A stretch of 43,508 nucleotides of DNA from Candidatus Saccharimonadota bacterium (lineage in GTDB: Bacteria > Patescibacteriota > Saccharimonadia > Saccharimonadales > Saccharimonadaceae): NCBI GenBank assembly GCA_017460625.1, contig JAFUAT010000005.1, forward strand, positions 1 to 43,508, given 5' to 3'. Shown piece after piece: positions 23,195-32,850 of the stretch (positions are counted from its first letter, which is position 1; every line of letters begins with the position of its first letter). The notes beneath the pieces were generated by a model. It was given only the letters and a program-made list of their open reading frames with translations, was not told where the DNA came from and searched no databases. Made by a program: the position numbers and the translations under genes.

Positions 23195-24608
23195 CTTTAA
23201 AATCGTCGTAAGTTATCATTAACGCTCTAGAATCTACCGACCTTAGATTCTCTAGTGCCACCGTCACTACAATAAGAAGCCCAGTACCAGAAATCGAAAG
23301 ACCAAGCGGAGCCCCAGTAGTTAAGATAAATACATAATCAGTTGCAAACGGCAGCATCGCAATCGCACCAAGCGCTAGCGCGCCAAAGAGATCTAGTCTC
23401 CTTACTACTCTAGATAGATATTCTGCAGTCCTCGCGCCTGGGCGTACTCCTTCAATGAACCCACCTTGCTTTTGCAAATTATCTGCAATCTCTTTTGTAT
23501 TGAAAATAATAGAAGTGTAGAAATATGTAAATGCAAACACCAAGATAAAGTACATTATAGGATATACAAACCATTGCCCAGTAATACCATCCGGATACAT
23601 AATCGAGTAATTAGATGCCGACGGAGCAGAAAACACCGTGACTAGCCATGTTCCTACTTCGTTACCAGAATCAAACGAAGTAATCACCTGTCCCACTAGC
23701 GCCGGCAAAGACAGAAATGCCGTCGCAAAAATCACCGGAATCACACCCGCAGCAATCAGCTTAATTGGCAAAATTGATTTGATTCCACCATAGCTAGAAT
23801 TACCACGCACTCTTTTAGCGTAATTAATTGTAATGATTCTCTGCGCTTCGTTTAGCTTCACCAAACAGTAAATCACGACTAGCATCGCAATGGCAAATCC
23901 TACAATAATCCAAAATACCGTCGCATTTACCGGAAATTCCATTCCAAACAAGTTAAGTGCTCCACTACTAGTATCACCAAGTGCCGAACCCAGCTGAGCC
24001 ATGGTATGAGGCAACTGTGAAATAATCGAAGCAAAGATAAGCGTAGAAATACCGTTACCAATACCTTGCTCGGTAATGAGCTCGCCCATCCACATTAATA
24101 TCACGGAGCCGGCCGTCATAGCTGTGACAGAAAGCACCCAATCCCCAACGCTAGGTGTAAAATCTGTAGAAATATTTGCCGAAATAGTAGATTGATACAA
24201 AATAAATATATATGCAATCGACTGGATAATCGCTAAAGGCACCGTAAGAATACGAGTCCATTGATTAATCTTTCTTCTACCAGTCTCACCGTCATTTGAG
24301 AGCTCTTCTAAACGCGGAATCGCCTTTGAAAGAAGCTGCATCACAATAGAACCAGTAATATAAGGCGAAAGCCCAACCAAAATAACACTAAATGAAGCTA
24401 GCCCACCACCAGAAATCAAATTCAAGAAGTTCGAAAAGTCCGACTTCTCAAGCAAATTTGATACGGCTTCTTTGAAAGTAGCAGCATCACCCATCGGTAC
24501 CGGAATTTGTGAAAGTAATCGATACGCCACAATAATACCCAGGATAATCAAAATTCTCTTGAGCATGTCTTTATTTTTGAAACTTCGGAAAATTGTCGAA
24601 AAATGCAT
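23184..24608 (-). CDS. secY: Protein translocase subunit SecY
   Basis: Channel of the Sec translocon in the cytoplasmic membrane, 474 residues with ten predicted helices. Recognisable parts are the plug-region GLASFSVILVGLSPYITGSI (about 69-88), LMWMGELITEQGIGNGIS (about 173-190), the cytoplasmic loop YAKRVRGNSSYGG and the C-terminal GFIEGVRPGARTAEYLSRVVRRL. It has a leader with AAGAGG. It serves the many signal-peptide proteins of the window. Confidence 0.98.
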   Translation of the reverse strand: MHFSTIFRSFKNKDMLKRILIILGIIVAYRLLSQIPVPMGDAATFKEAVSNLLEKSDFSNFLNLISGGGLASFSVILVGLSPYITGSIVMQLLSKAIPRLEELSNDGETGRRKINQWTRILTVPLAIIQSIAYIFILYQSTISANISTDFTPSVGDWVLSVTAMTAGSVILMWMGELITEQGIGNGISTLIFASIISQLPHTMAQLGSALGDTSSGALNLFGMEFPVNATVFWIIVGFAIAMLVVIYCLVKLNEAQRIITINYAKRVRGNSSYGGIKSILPIKLIAAGVIPVIFATAFLSLPALVGQVITSFDSGNEVGTWLVTVFSAPSASNYSIMYPDGITGQWFVYPIMYFILVFAFTYFYTSIIFNTKEIADNLQKQGGFIEGVRPGARTAEYLSRVVRRLDLFGALALGAIAMLPFATDYVFILTTGAPLGLSISGTGLLIVVTVALENLRSVDSRALMITYDDFKDES

Positions 24609-24634
24609 AAAACCTCTTGTAACTACTAAAAACT

Positions 24635-24643
24635 ATTTTAGCA
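24635..24643 (-). promoter_or_regulatory. Promoter of secY-sortase
   Basis: TGCTAAAAT on the minus strand, about 26 nt before ATG 24608. Confidence 0.65.
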
Positions 24644-24658
24644 CACAAAAATGTTTTT

Positions 24659-25894
24659 TTAAACCCTATTTATGACTTTATTATAGATTTCAATAAATTT
24701 CTCAGCCGTTACCTCTAGAGAATGGTCCGAAGCAATTTCGATTGACCTTTTTGCCATCTCTTCGCGCAAGGCATCATTAGAAAGTATATCACTCATCGCT
24801 TGAGCGATCGCATGAATATCACCAGGTTCCACCAGAAATCCATTAACCTTATTTTGACAAACTTCCGCCACCGCTCCACCATCTACAGCAATTAGCGGAA
24901 GCCCCGTTGCCGCCGCCTCAATAAGCACAATTCCTTGTGTTTCAATTTCACTTGCAGTCGCAAAAACATCTCCCATCCTATAAACATCATATAAATCAGG
25001 GCCTGTCACTTTGCCAAGAAATCTCACAGAATCCGAAATTTTTAATTTCCGTGCCAGATTCACAAGATTATTTTTGTCTACCCCGTCCCCAGCAATCACA
25101 AACAATGTCTTTGACAGCTTGTCAAGTTTATGCTTTTCTAGGAAATCAGCAAAACTCTTTATCACCGTCCCCACCTTTTTCTCCGGGTCAAGTCTTCCTA
25201 TATATAATATAATCGGTACGTCCTTAGGAATATTATATATATTATATATATTGTCACTGGTCTTCCCTGGCCGAAAACTCGTTAAATCGACCCCATTACT
25301 GATAGCTTTCACAGGAACACCGATATCTTTCCCATTAAGAAGTACCTTAAGCGATAACTCCGTCGGCATAGTCGCAAAGTCGCTCTTTTTAAGCCGCCTA
25401 ATAAAAAACTTAGATAGAGCCTTATTGGTCGGCTTTTCAATAAATTTAAAAAGATGCAAAGGCTCAGTCAAAACCTCTGGTTGATTATGCTCTGTTGCTA
25501 CTACTGGAATATGATTTTTTCTAGCGTATTTCGAAACGAACAATCCGACCGGATCAGCCCCCTGCACATGCACCACATCAGGCAAAAACTCCCGAAAAAT
25601 CTTTTTAATCTGATTACCAGGAAAAATCGATGCCCTTAAACTATATTTATAAAACCTTTTCTTTTTTTCTGGAACTGGGTGGATTTGGTCTGGATAGATC
25701 ATTAGCCTAGTAGAATCGAGATAATGAACTTTCACACCATCAAGCATACGAGTAGATTTTTTGCCAGTCTGGCTCGGCGTAATCACAACTACTTCATGAC
25801 CCATTCGAGCAAGCTGGCAAGCCAAATTATAAGAAAACATTGCTACGCCATTTATCATTGGATAAAATACAGGTGTGGCAATTAAAATTTTCAT
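24659..25894 (-). CDS. Glycosyltransferase family 4 protein
   Basis: 411 residues, GT-B fold retaining transferase. The N-terminal Rossmann domain starts MKILIATPVFYPMINGVA (nucleotide-independent acceptor half). The C-terminal donor half has ISNGVDLTSF (198-207), YIGRLDPEKK (231-240) and the EX7E pair E318/E326 in SEIETQGIVLIEAAATGLP. It resembles glycolipid or mannosyl transferases (PimB/ monoglucosyldiacylglycerol synthase type), so a membrane glycolipid or surface polysaccharide is plausible. It starts 10 nt after ctpA and is probably co-transcribed with it. Sugar donor and acceptor unknown. Confidence 0.92.
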   Translation of the reverse strand: MKILIATPVFYPMINGVAMFSYNLACQLARMGHEVVVITPSQTGKKSTRMLDGVKVHYLDSTRLMIYPDQIHPVPEKKKRFYKYSLRASIFPGNQIKKIFREFLPDVVHVQGADPVGLFVSKYARKNHIPVVATEHNQPEVLTEPLHLFKFIEKPTNKALSKFFIRRLKKSDFATMPTELSLKVLLNGKDIGVPVKAISNGVDLTSFRPGKTSDNIYNIYNIPKDVPIILYIGRLDPEKKVGTVIKSFADFLEKHKLDKLSKTLFVIAGDGVDKNNLVNLARKLKISDSVRFLGKVTGPDLYDVYRMGDVFATASEIETQGIVLIEAAATGLPLIAVDGGAVAEVCQNKVNGFLVEPGDIHAIAQAMSDILSNDALREEMAKRSIEIASDHSLEVTAEKFIEIYNKVINRV

Positions 25895-25904
25895 CTTTTA
25901 AGAC

Positions 25905-27161
25905 CTACAAAGACTTAGCTTTGTCCATCTGCGGATCCCGCATTTTATTGATATCTTCTTCTGTAAGCTCTACCACTACATCTGGTTCTACACCAGTTTT
26001 ATTAATGGAATTATTTTTAGGCGTAAGCCACTCCGCAATCGTCACCTTGAGCATCCCCCCATTAGACAAATCATACATCTTTTGTACTACGCCTTTGCCG
26101 TAAGTCGTCGTACCAACAATCTTTGCTTTGCCGTATTCCTTCAAAGCTGCTGCAGTAATTTCTGAAGCAGATGCCGTCGAACCATTTACTAGAACCACAG
26201 TTTCCATGTCTTTTAAAATCGCCTTACCAGAGCTAGTGGTCATCTTCTCTTCACCAAAGTGTGTAGATTCTTGCGTCAGCATTACTTGATTATCTAGCCA
26301 AAGGCTAAGTAGATCCTGCGCCGCCGACACATAGCCGCCGCCATTTCCACGAAGGTCCAAAATCACTTTATTGATACCCTTTTTCGAAAATCCATTAGCG
26401 ATTTTTTGGACTTCCGTTCCAGTATCGTTATCAAATCGAGTCACTGTAATAATCGCAGTATCACCTTCATATTTATCATAGACCGATACATTGTTTATTT
26501 CTTCGCGACGCATCTTGAAATCTTTTTCTTCACCATCACGAATCATTGTAACAGTCACTTCCGTACCAGCATCACCTCGCAAAACACTTGCAAGCTCTGT
26601 CGTCGAAGAAGCAGTAACCACTTCACCATTAACCTTATAAATAATATCCCCAATCATAACACCAGCACGAATTGCAGGATTATCCGGCAAAACTCTAAGC
26701 ACTCTCATGTACCCATCTCTTAGACCAAATTCTACACCAATACCAGCGCCTACATTTCCATGAAGAGCGGTATTAACATAGCTCGTGCTTTCTTCTTTAT
26801 CCATATAGACAGTATAAATATCGCCAAGCGCATCCACCATACCAGATTTAGCGCCTTCAATCAGTACATTTTTATCAATTTCTCCATTATAAGAGCCGGA
26901 TAATTTATTATAGACTTCATCAAGTTCAGACCAGTTATTACTGCCCCCACTAACACCAAAATATTGAGAAACGCCCGGGAACCAATATGGAAAATTAATT
27001 CCAACTATGGCACCAAAAACGGCAAGCACCGCACCAATAATAATTGCATTACCAAGGCTAACGCGTTTTTCTTTCCATTCTGGCTTATTTGTCATCTTTT
27101 TGTTTTTCTCCTTTTCATCACTCGACTTAAACTGCGAAAATTTTTCTAAATCCTTACTCAT
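25905..27161 (-). CDS. ctpA: C-terminal processing peptidase (S41)
   Basis: Membrane-anchored serine protease acting outside the membrane. 418 residues: basic cytoplasmic N-terminus, one transmembrane helix (about 38-58), PDZ domain (about 136-215) and peptidase domain. The catalytic Ser is S331 (STASASE) and the Lys is K356 (TTYGKGVVQ); LDLRGNGGGYVSAA is conserved. In Gram-positive and Gram-negative bacteria such enzymes cut or control cell-wall hydrolases, which fits its place just after the CHAP hydrolase and FtsEX. The -10 is 7 nt before the ATG (leaderless). Confidence 0.95.
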   Translation of the reverse strand: MSKDLEKFSQFKSSDEKEKNKKMTNKPEWKEKRVSLGNAIIIGAVLAVFGAIVGINFPYWFPGVSQYFGVSGGSNNWSELDEVYNKLSGSYNGEIDKNVLIEGAKSGMVDALGDIYTVYMDKEESTSYVNTALHGNVGAGIGVEFGLRDGYMRVLRVLPDNPAIRAGVMIGDIIYKVNGEVVTASSTTELASVLRGDAGTEVTVTMIRDGEEKDFKMRREEINNVSVYDKYEGDTAIITVTRFDNDTGTEVQKIANGFSKKGINKVILDLRGNGGGYVSAAQDLLSLWLDNQVMLTQESTHFGEEKMTTSSGKAILKDMETVVLVNGSTASASEITAAALKEYGKAKIVGTTTYGKGVVQKMYDLSNGGMLKVTIAEWLTPKNNSINKTGVEPDVVVELTEEDINKMRDPQMDKAKSL

Positions 27162-27168
27162 ATATATT

Positions 27169-27177
27169 ATTGTACCA
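27169..27177 (-). promoter_or_regulatory. Leaderless-type promoter of ctpA
   Basis: TGGTACAAT on the minus strand ends 7 nt before ATG 27161. Confidence 0.65.
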
Positions 27178-27187
27178 CAAAGTAAGG

Positions 27188-28336
27188 CTAATCAAAATGT
27201 AGGAACCACGTGCCCGCCGAACCAACATTATTTCTAGAACAGAAATCGCCAGGATAGCAACCAATCGCTGGCCAGTTGACATTATACTCCGTAACATTTA
27301 TCGAACCATCGGCGTTAATGCTTTCTACCCACATTACATGACCATATTCTGAACCAGTCTGAATTGCGATTGTATTTGCTGCAGGATTTCTATCTACGTA
27401 AGTTTTTATGCCGGTAGATGGAACAGTGTAGCCACTAGCATTCACATAAGAATACGCGTGTCCACCCCAAGTATTCACAATCCCCCATCTTTCTTGGGCT
27501 TTGTAACTAGCATAGCTAGTGCATTGACAAACCGCACCACCATAAGCTGAATACATCACATTATCCTGCGGGCAATTATAACGATATGGATAAGTATTGT
27601 TTGCACTCCAAGACCGAGAACCAAACCCAACCGTATTAGAAGGCGGAGTCCAAGCTAGAGCCTTTAATTGCTCTTCCCAGTACGAAGCAAGCGTCGAAGC
27701 TTCGTCGGCGTTTTTTTCGTATTCCGCCATCAGAGATTGCTGACTTTCACGCTTTGTGGCGATCAACGCACGTTTACTCGTCAAAGACTCCAAAGTCTGC
27801 TCTGCTTCGTCCTTCTTGGCTTGCAATTTGTCTTTCATATCCTTAACTCGCTCACTCGCCGCAGCAATCTCCTGTTTTGCTACATCCTCACGTGCTTGCT
27901 TCTCAGCGTAGTCAGAGATAGTTTTACTTCCAGCCAAAATCGTAATCGGCTCGGAATCACCACTAAAGTGCATATTAATTAGCATCTCAGCAAGTGCTGT
28001 CTGAGTTTCCGCTAATTTCTGCTCCGTCTCCGTAATTTGAGATTTAAGCTCCTTGATTTTTGCTTCACTACTAGAAATTTCACCAGACAAAGTGCCGATT
28101 TCCGAATTTAGTTGGTCGATCACCGCGCCAACCGAATCCGCTTTCTTAATATAGTCATTAGCCGCAGCTTGATTCTGTTGCATATTTGATTTCGCCGCTT
28201 CGCATTCACTGTCGCCAGGTTTACAATTGTACGCACTTGTCCTTGTCGCAAAAGTCACAATCAAAGCCGCAAGAGTCACAATAAAAGTATAACTAAATAT
28301 CTGTTTTACTTTTTTATTTAAAACAAATGCTTTCAT
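27188..28336 (-). CDS. Peptidoglycan hydrolase, coiled coil plus CHAP (PcsB-like)
   Basis: 382 residues: signal peptide (to about 35), long coiled coil (about 55-225) and a C-terminal CHAP amidase/endopeptidase domain. The catalytic Cys is C272 (CQCTSYASYKA), His is H333 (EYGHVMWVE), and N352 or E350 completes the site. The domain order and its position directly after ftsE-ftsX match PcsB/CwlO-type hydrolases that FtsEX activates across the membrane during division. Two extra Cys pairs occur (C38/C45 and C360/C366), perhaps disulfides. It has its own promoter in the 44-nt gap after ftsX. Confidence 0.92.
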   Translation of the reverse strand: MKAFVLNKKVKQIFSYTFIVTLAALIVTFATRTSAYNCKPGDSECEAAKSNMQQNQAAANDYIKKADSVGAVIDQLNSEIGTLSGEISSSEAKIKELKSQITETEQKLAETQTALAEMLINMHFSGDSEPITILAGSKTISDYAEKQAREDVAKQEIAAASERVKDMKDKLQAKKDEAEQTLESLTSKRALIATKRESQQSLMAEYEKNADEASTLASYWEEQLKALAWTPPSNTVGFGSRSWSANNTYPYRYNCPQDNVMYSAYGGAVCQCTSYASYKAQERWGIVNTWGGHAYSYVNASGYTVPSTGIKTYVDRNPAANTIAIQTGSEYGHVMWVESINADGSINVTEYNVNWPAIGCYPGDFCSRNNVGSAGTWFLHFD

Positions 28337-28342
28337 AATTTC

Positions 28343-28371
28343 ATGTTAACATAAACGCGATACAAATGCAA
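28343..28371 (-). promoter_or_regulatory. Leaderless-type promoter of the CHAP hydrolase
   Basis: TTGCAT (28371-28366), 17-bp spacer, TAACAT (28348-28343) with TGT before it; 6 nt separate the -10 from the ATG. Confidence 0.6.
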
Positions 28372-28380
28372 ACTATTAGT

Positions 28381-29418
28381 CTAGGCTTTATGTAAATATT
28401 TCGAGACGGCAAGCCCAGCGGAAATTCTACCAATAATAAGTCCGCTAGCAATAAACACAAGATAGACGAGTATTAATTTATTTGATTCTAGAATATCCAA
28501 AATTGCACTAACATTAATACCATATCCTGTGAGTTTTGGAGCAAAGAACATAAATCCGAAATAGCTCACCGTCGCAGCAATAACACCAGCAATCAACCCG
28601 CAAATCTCTGCCTCAACTAGAAACGGCCCACGAATAAATCCTTTATCCGCTCCCACAAGTTTCATCATGTAAATTTCTTCGCGTCTTGAAAAGATTGCCA
28701 TACGAATTGTTGAGAAAACAATCAAAATAGAAACCACCAAGAACACCACCGCAAGAATAATCCCGCCAGTTCTTGCGATTCTCGCCCATGAAGTGATAGT
28801 AGCAATCTCAGCTCTATTTACATCATAGGTTGGCGAAAGTTCAGTATCTAAGTTTTGCGAGAAAAGCGCATCCGTTTCAACAAGATTTTTGATGCTATCT
28901 ATATTATCAATATTATAAACTTTGATTCTCATCGTTCCCTGCATTTTTGAGATCATGAGTTTTCTCATTTCTTCGTCCAAGATGTTGGTTATCTCACTAC
29001 TCTCGGAATTCTCCGACAAGAATTTTTCATATTCCTGCTCCGAATTTGATACTTCAACATTTTTTATATTACTATCTTTAGAAATAATATTCGAAAGTTC
29101 CGTCAAAGTTTCGTCCGAAACATTTGGTTTTAGATAAATCGTAATGTCAATTTTGTCACGCATCATCTCGGCTGTATTTGTAAGAATAACACTAGCAACA
29201 ATCGTCACGAAAAGTATAATCATCGTAATCGCCATCACAATAGTCGCCGCACTAGACAGCCAAATATTTCTAAAAAAGCCTTTTGCGCCATATTTAACGA
29301 TTCGACTTTCGTTTCTAATCGGATGATGCTTTTTTGAACGATGCATCACTTTAAGGCCACGTTTTGATGCCTTTTTTAAAAGTTTATCATCTCTTTTTGA
29401 TTTATCTATTTCGCCCAT
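28381..29418 (-). CDS. ftsX: Cell division protein FtsX
   Basis: Permease-like partner of FtsE, 345 residues. A basic cytoplasmic N-terminus (about 1-45) precedes the first helix (about 52-75), then an extracellular domain of about 140 residues with an FtsX DITIYLKPNVSDETL start, then three helices (about 222-245, 272-295, 315-335). It passes ATP-driven movement of FtsE to the hydrolase outside. It starts 14 nt after ftsE, in the same transcript. Confidence 0.95.
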   Translation of the reverse strand: MGEIDKSKRDDKLLKKASKRGLKVMHRSKKHHPIRNESRIVKYGAKGFFRNIWLSSAATIVMAITMIILFVTIVASVILTNTAEMMRDKIDITIYLKPNVSDETLTELSNIISKDSNIKNVEVSNSEQEYEKFLSENSESSEITNILDEEMRKLMISKMQGTMRIKVYNIDNIDSIKNLVETDALFSQNLDTELSPTYDVNRAEIATITSWARIARTGGIILAVVFLVVSILIVFSTIRMAIFSRREEIYMMKLVGADKGFIRGPFLVEAEICGLIAGVIAATVSYFGFMFFAPKLTGYGINVSAILDILESNKLILVYLVFIASGLIIGRISAGLAVSKYLHKA

Positions 29419-29432
29419 CGTTTTTTGTTTTC

Positions 29433-30368
29433 CTAGATTACATTACTTTTTGCTATTTTTCTTCTTGGTGTCGTCCGTACAGCTCTCTTTATAGTTGGAC
29501 TCATACTCGCAGCCATCTTTGGCGTAGCAATCTTTTGCGCGGTAATCTTTTCGGTAGTGATCTTTTCCGTGGTAATCTTTGGCGCAGCAGGCTTTGCCAC
29601 TTTCGGCGCCTCCTTTGTTTCTTTCAAGGCATGTCCTGGCGCCTGAATAATTCTTTCTGGTTTTTCCGGCACAGGAGTTGCATCGAGTTTGTAAATACCG
29701 TTATTCTTTTGGTCGCTGATAATTCGACCGTCTTTTAGTGTCACGACCCGTTTCTGTAAATTATTCACGATGTTTTCATTGTGTGTTGTCACAAGGATAG
29801 TTGTGCCAAAATCATTAATTTTTCTAAGCAAATCTATAATTTCCTGCGTAGTCAACTTATCGAGTGAACCAGTCGGCTCATCTGCAATCAAAATCTTTGG
29901 CTGTCTAGCCACGCTTCTAGCAATCGAAACCCTCTGCCTTTGCCCACCAGAGAGCTGGCTTGGAAACTTCTTGGCCTGCGCAGATAAATCCACCAATTCC
30001 AAAACTTTTGGCACAGTTTTTCTAATATCCTTACCACTCATACCGATTATTTCGAGCGCAAAAGCAACATTTTCATAAACGGTTCTTCTAGGCAGCAACT
30101 TAAAATCCTGAAACACCACGCCAAGCCTTCTTCTATAACCCGGAATATGGCGTTTTTTCACATAATCAAGATCGATTCCACCAATGATAATTTTACCAGA
30201 ATCCGGAACTTCTTCTTTTGTTAGCATTTTTATAAGTGTAGATTTACCAGCCCCGGATTTACCCACTAAGAACACGAACTCATTCGGCTCAATATGCAAG
30301 GAAACATTATCAAGTGCCGGCTTCGCGTCACCTGGATATCGTTTCGTTACCGAATCGAGCAAAATCAT
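29433..30368 (-). CDS. ftsE: Cell division ATP-binding protein FtsE with a long C-terminal tail
   Basis: 311 residues against about 225 in most FtsE. The ABC domain is intact: Walker A GKSGAGKST (36-44), Q-loop Q87, signature LSGGQ (139-143), Walker B ILIADE (159-164) and H-loop H196. Residues about 230-311 are an added low-complexity tail of Ala, Pro, Thr and Lys with a repeated KITTE/KITAQ unit (about 272-292) and a basic end (RRKIAKSNVI). Similar tails are known in actinobacterial FtsE. With FtsX it activates the CHAP hydrolase encoded next. The -10 lies 6 nt before the ATG. Confidence 0.96.
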   Translation of the reverse strand: MILLDSVTKRYPGDAKPALDNVSLHIEPNEFVFLVGKSGAGKSTLIKMLTKEEVPDSGKIIIGGIDLDYVKKRHIPGYRRRLGVVFQDFKLLPRRTVYENVAFALEIIGMSGKDIRKTVPKVLELVDLSAQAKKFPSQLSGGQRQRVSIARSVARQPKILIADEPTGSLDKLTTQEIIDLLRKINDFGTTILVTTHNENIVNNLQKRVVTLKDGRIISDQKNNGIYKLDATPVPEKPERIIQAPGHALKETKEAPKVAKPAAPKITTEKITTEKITAQKIATPKMAASMSPTIKRAVRTTPRRKIAKSNVI

Positions 30369-30374
30369 ACTTAT

Positions 30375-30402
30375 ATTTTAGCATAAACAATATAAAGTTC
30401 AA
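30375..30402 (-). promoter_or_regulatory. Leaderless-type promoter of ftsE-ftsX
   Basis: TTGAAC (30402-30397), 16-bp spacer and TAAAAT (30380-30375) with TGC before it; 6 nt to ATG 30368. Confidence 0.75.
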
Positions 30403-30416
30403 GTTTTATTCCGAAA

Positions 30417-32834
30417 TTATGATATCTTTTCAAGTTCTTGCATCATTTTTTCATCAACCTTTTTCTTAAATTCCAAGTGGAAAGAAATATGTTTGATTTC
30501 TTCCGGTTGATAAATCGCAAGCGGTGTGATAATCGCACTGTTGTCATAAGAATCCGTTATTTCAAAGATTCTATCGTAAATTTCTTCATAAGATTTTTTA
30601 GTTTCAATCGTCAAATCTCTTTTGTCTACTACTGGTCTCACGTCTATATCAGGAGTCGCATTCGAAAATTCTACCAGTGCATCAAAATCTAGTTCAATCC
30701 CAGCCAAGAAGTCACCGAGTTTAAAGGCTCTTCTTACCGAATTTTTAAATTCTCCGACTACGCCAAAGATGACAGACTTTTTATCACAGATATCATCACT
30801 GCTATTCGTTCTATCATCATATATAATTACTGCCGAACGTTTCTTCTCGAACGGCAAAGCAAAAACTTCTTTGTCACTATTAAATGTGCAAAGTTCCAAA
30901 AATCTCACAGGTATATTTAGGCTATTAAACAGTTCTTCCGCGTAATGCTTCGCCTTGTAATAAGCTGTGCCACTGGTTTTTCTCTCCGCAAGCACCATGC
31001 CAAGCCGCATCCTTTCAACTGGTACGTTTTCTTTGTCAAGCCCATCTTTCTTTTGATAGACCTTATTTATTTCGAAAATTGCAAATTTATCTACCGGCAA
31101 TTTTTGATTGATATAAGCCTTCTCGAGCAAACTCGGTACAATCGACTGTCTAACATATTGTAGTTCTGGCGAAATCGAATTGACAATTTTGTAAGAATTT
31201 TTTACATCGACTCCAGCTTTTTCTAGTAATTTTCCACTCACAAAGCTGTAAGTTAATACTTCATTTGCCCCAAAACTTTTAAGTGTCTGTCGGACTCTCG
31301 TTTTTAGCTCCAAAGATTCGTTTCTTCCAGGCGTACCATGAAGTGGTAAAACTGGCGTAATATTATCATACCCTAGAAGGCGTCCCACCTCTTCAATAAT
31401 GTCTTCTTTAATATGAATATCCGTCCGCCACAAAGGCACTTTGACAAGCAGACTTGAAGCAGCTGTTCTCGAGGAAGTACGGAGCGCAACTTCAAATCCC
31501 ACATTCTCTAGTGTCTTTTTAATCAGTGCGTCTTCATATTCTGTCCCAAGCAACCCATTTATTTCATCCGTCGATATTTCTACTTCGATTTGTTTTTCTG
31601 ACCGTTTCAAAGTATCAGCCACTGCCGCAACTTTGTAACCGTCTTCTAGCATCTGATAAGCCGCTTCTGCTACTTTCAAACATTGATATGGCGGTTGCCC
31701 TTTGGTAAACCTAGTAATCGCTTCCGAAAAAATCCCATGCGCCATTTGAGTTTTACGCATATTGTATAAACTAAACGTTGCCGACTCGATAATAATGTTA
31801 CGAGTAGTATCATCAACCATTGTAGATTTGCCACCCATCGCACCAGCGAGCGCCACTGGTGTTTCACCGCTACAAATTACAATATCATCATGGTTCAGTA
31901 CAACTTCTGCGTCATCTAGAAGTACTAATTTTTCACCATCACGCGCAAGCCTTACCACAATTTCTGGTTTTTCTTTTCCGCCAACTTTTACAAATTTATC
32001 ATAATCAAAAGCATGTAGCGGCTGGCCAGTAAGAAGCATCAGATAATTTGTCACATCCACAATCGGCGAAATCGGTTTCATGCCAGATTTAGAAAGTAAT
32101 GTATCGAAGATACTTAAGTATTTCTTCTTTATTTCTCCATGCTTTTCAAGCACAACTGCTGAGTAACGAGCGCAAATACCATCGTCTCTTATTTGAACTT
32201 TTATATCATTTCCTGGCTTCAAGTTCGTATCCTGATATTCAAAATCAAAGCTCTTACCAAGAATCCCCGCCACTTCTCTAGCAAAGCCTATTATACCAAA
32301 AGTATCAGGGCGATGCGTCAGTGATTTATTCTCAATCTCCAAAATTTTATCATTTAGTTCAAAAATGTCGCTCAGTTTATCACCTGGCCGCGCCATATCC
32401 GGATCAATCTCGACAATTCCAGAATGGTCATCGCCAAAATCAAGTTCGTCCGCCCCTGCAAGCATACCATTAGACTCATATTTGCCAAGCATTTTTCGCT
32501 TGCCAATCACAAATGGCGAATCTTCATGCACCGAAGCCGGCACAATCGCACCCGGTTTAATCCAAACCGCAAGCATCCCTTCACGCACATTTGGCGCACC
32601 ACAAACCACTTGCACAGTCTCTTTTTCACCAACATTTATTTGACAAAGTGTCAAATGTGTTTCAGGTATCTTTTCAGCAGTGACTACTTCAACGATATAT
32701 ATATTATCGTATTTTTTCGTCTCGTCTATCACTCCTTCAACTTCAACCAACCGCGCACCAATTAAAGAAATCAGTTCCTCGTCAGATACTTCCGGGTTTA
32801 CGTATTTTTTTATCCAGTTCAACGAAATTTTCAT
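30417..32834 (-). CDS. pheT: Phenylalanyl-tRNA synthetase beta subunit
   Basis: 805 residues, the usual size. Domains in order: N-terminal tRNA-binding OB domain (EMAP type, about 40-155), B3/B4 editing domain (about 205-390), B5 domain (about 400-480), catalytic-like core, and a C-terminal FDX-ACB (RRM-like) domain (about 715-805) that binds the tRNA-Phe anticodon. The pheS stop is 16 nt upstream, with AAGGAAGGGG between, so the alpha2-beta2 enzyme is made from one transcript. Confidence 0.97.
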   Translation of the reverse strand: MKISLNWIKKYVNPEVSDEELISLIGARLVEVEGVIDETKKYDNIYIVEVVTAEKIPETHLTLCQINVGEKETVQVVCGAPNVREGMLAVWIKPGAIVPASVHEDSPFVIGKRKMLGKYESNGMLAGADELDFGDDHSGIVEIDPDMARPGDKLSDIFELNDKILEIENKSLTHRPDTFGIIGFAREVAGILGKSFDFEYQDTNLKPGNDIKVQIRDDGICARYSAVVLEKHGEIKKKYLSIFDTLLSKSGMKPISPIVDVTNYLMLLTGQPLHAFDYDKFVKVGGKEKPEIVVRLARDGEKLVLLDDAEVVLNHDDIVICSGETPVALAGAMGGKSTMVDDTTRNIIIESATFSLYNMRKTQMAHGIFSEAITRFTKGQPPYQCLKVAEAAYQMLEDGYKVAAVADTLKRSEKQIEVEISTDEINGLLGTEYEDALIKKTLENVGFEVALRTSSRTAASSLLVKVPLWRTDIHIKEDIIEEVGRLLGYDNITPVLPLHGTPGRNESLELKTRVRQTLKSFGANEVLTYSFVSGKLLEKAGVDVKNSYKIVNSISPELQYVRQSIVPSLLEKAYINQKLPVDKFAIFEINKVYQKKDGLDKENVPVERMRLGMVLAERKTSGTAYYKAKHYAEELFNSLNIPVRFLELCTFNSDKEVFALPFEKKRSAVIIYDDRTNSSDDICDKKSVIFGVVGEFKNSVRRAFKLGDFLAGIELDFDALVEFSNATPDIDVRPVVDKRDLTIETKKSYEEIYDRIFEITDSYDNSAIITPLAIYQPEEIKHISFHLEFKKKVDEKMMQELEKIS

Positions 32835-32850
32835 TTACCCCTTCCTTTCC

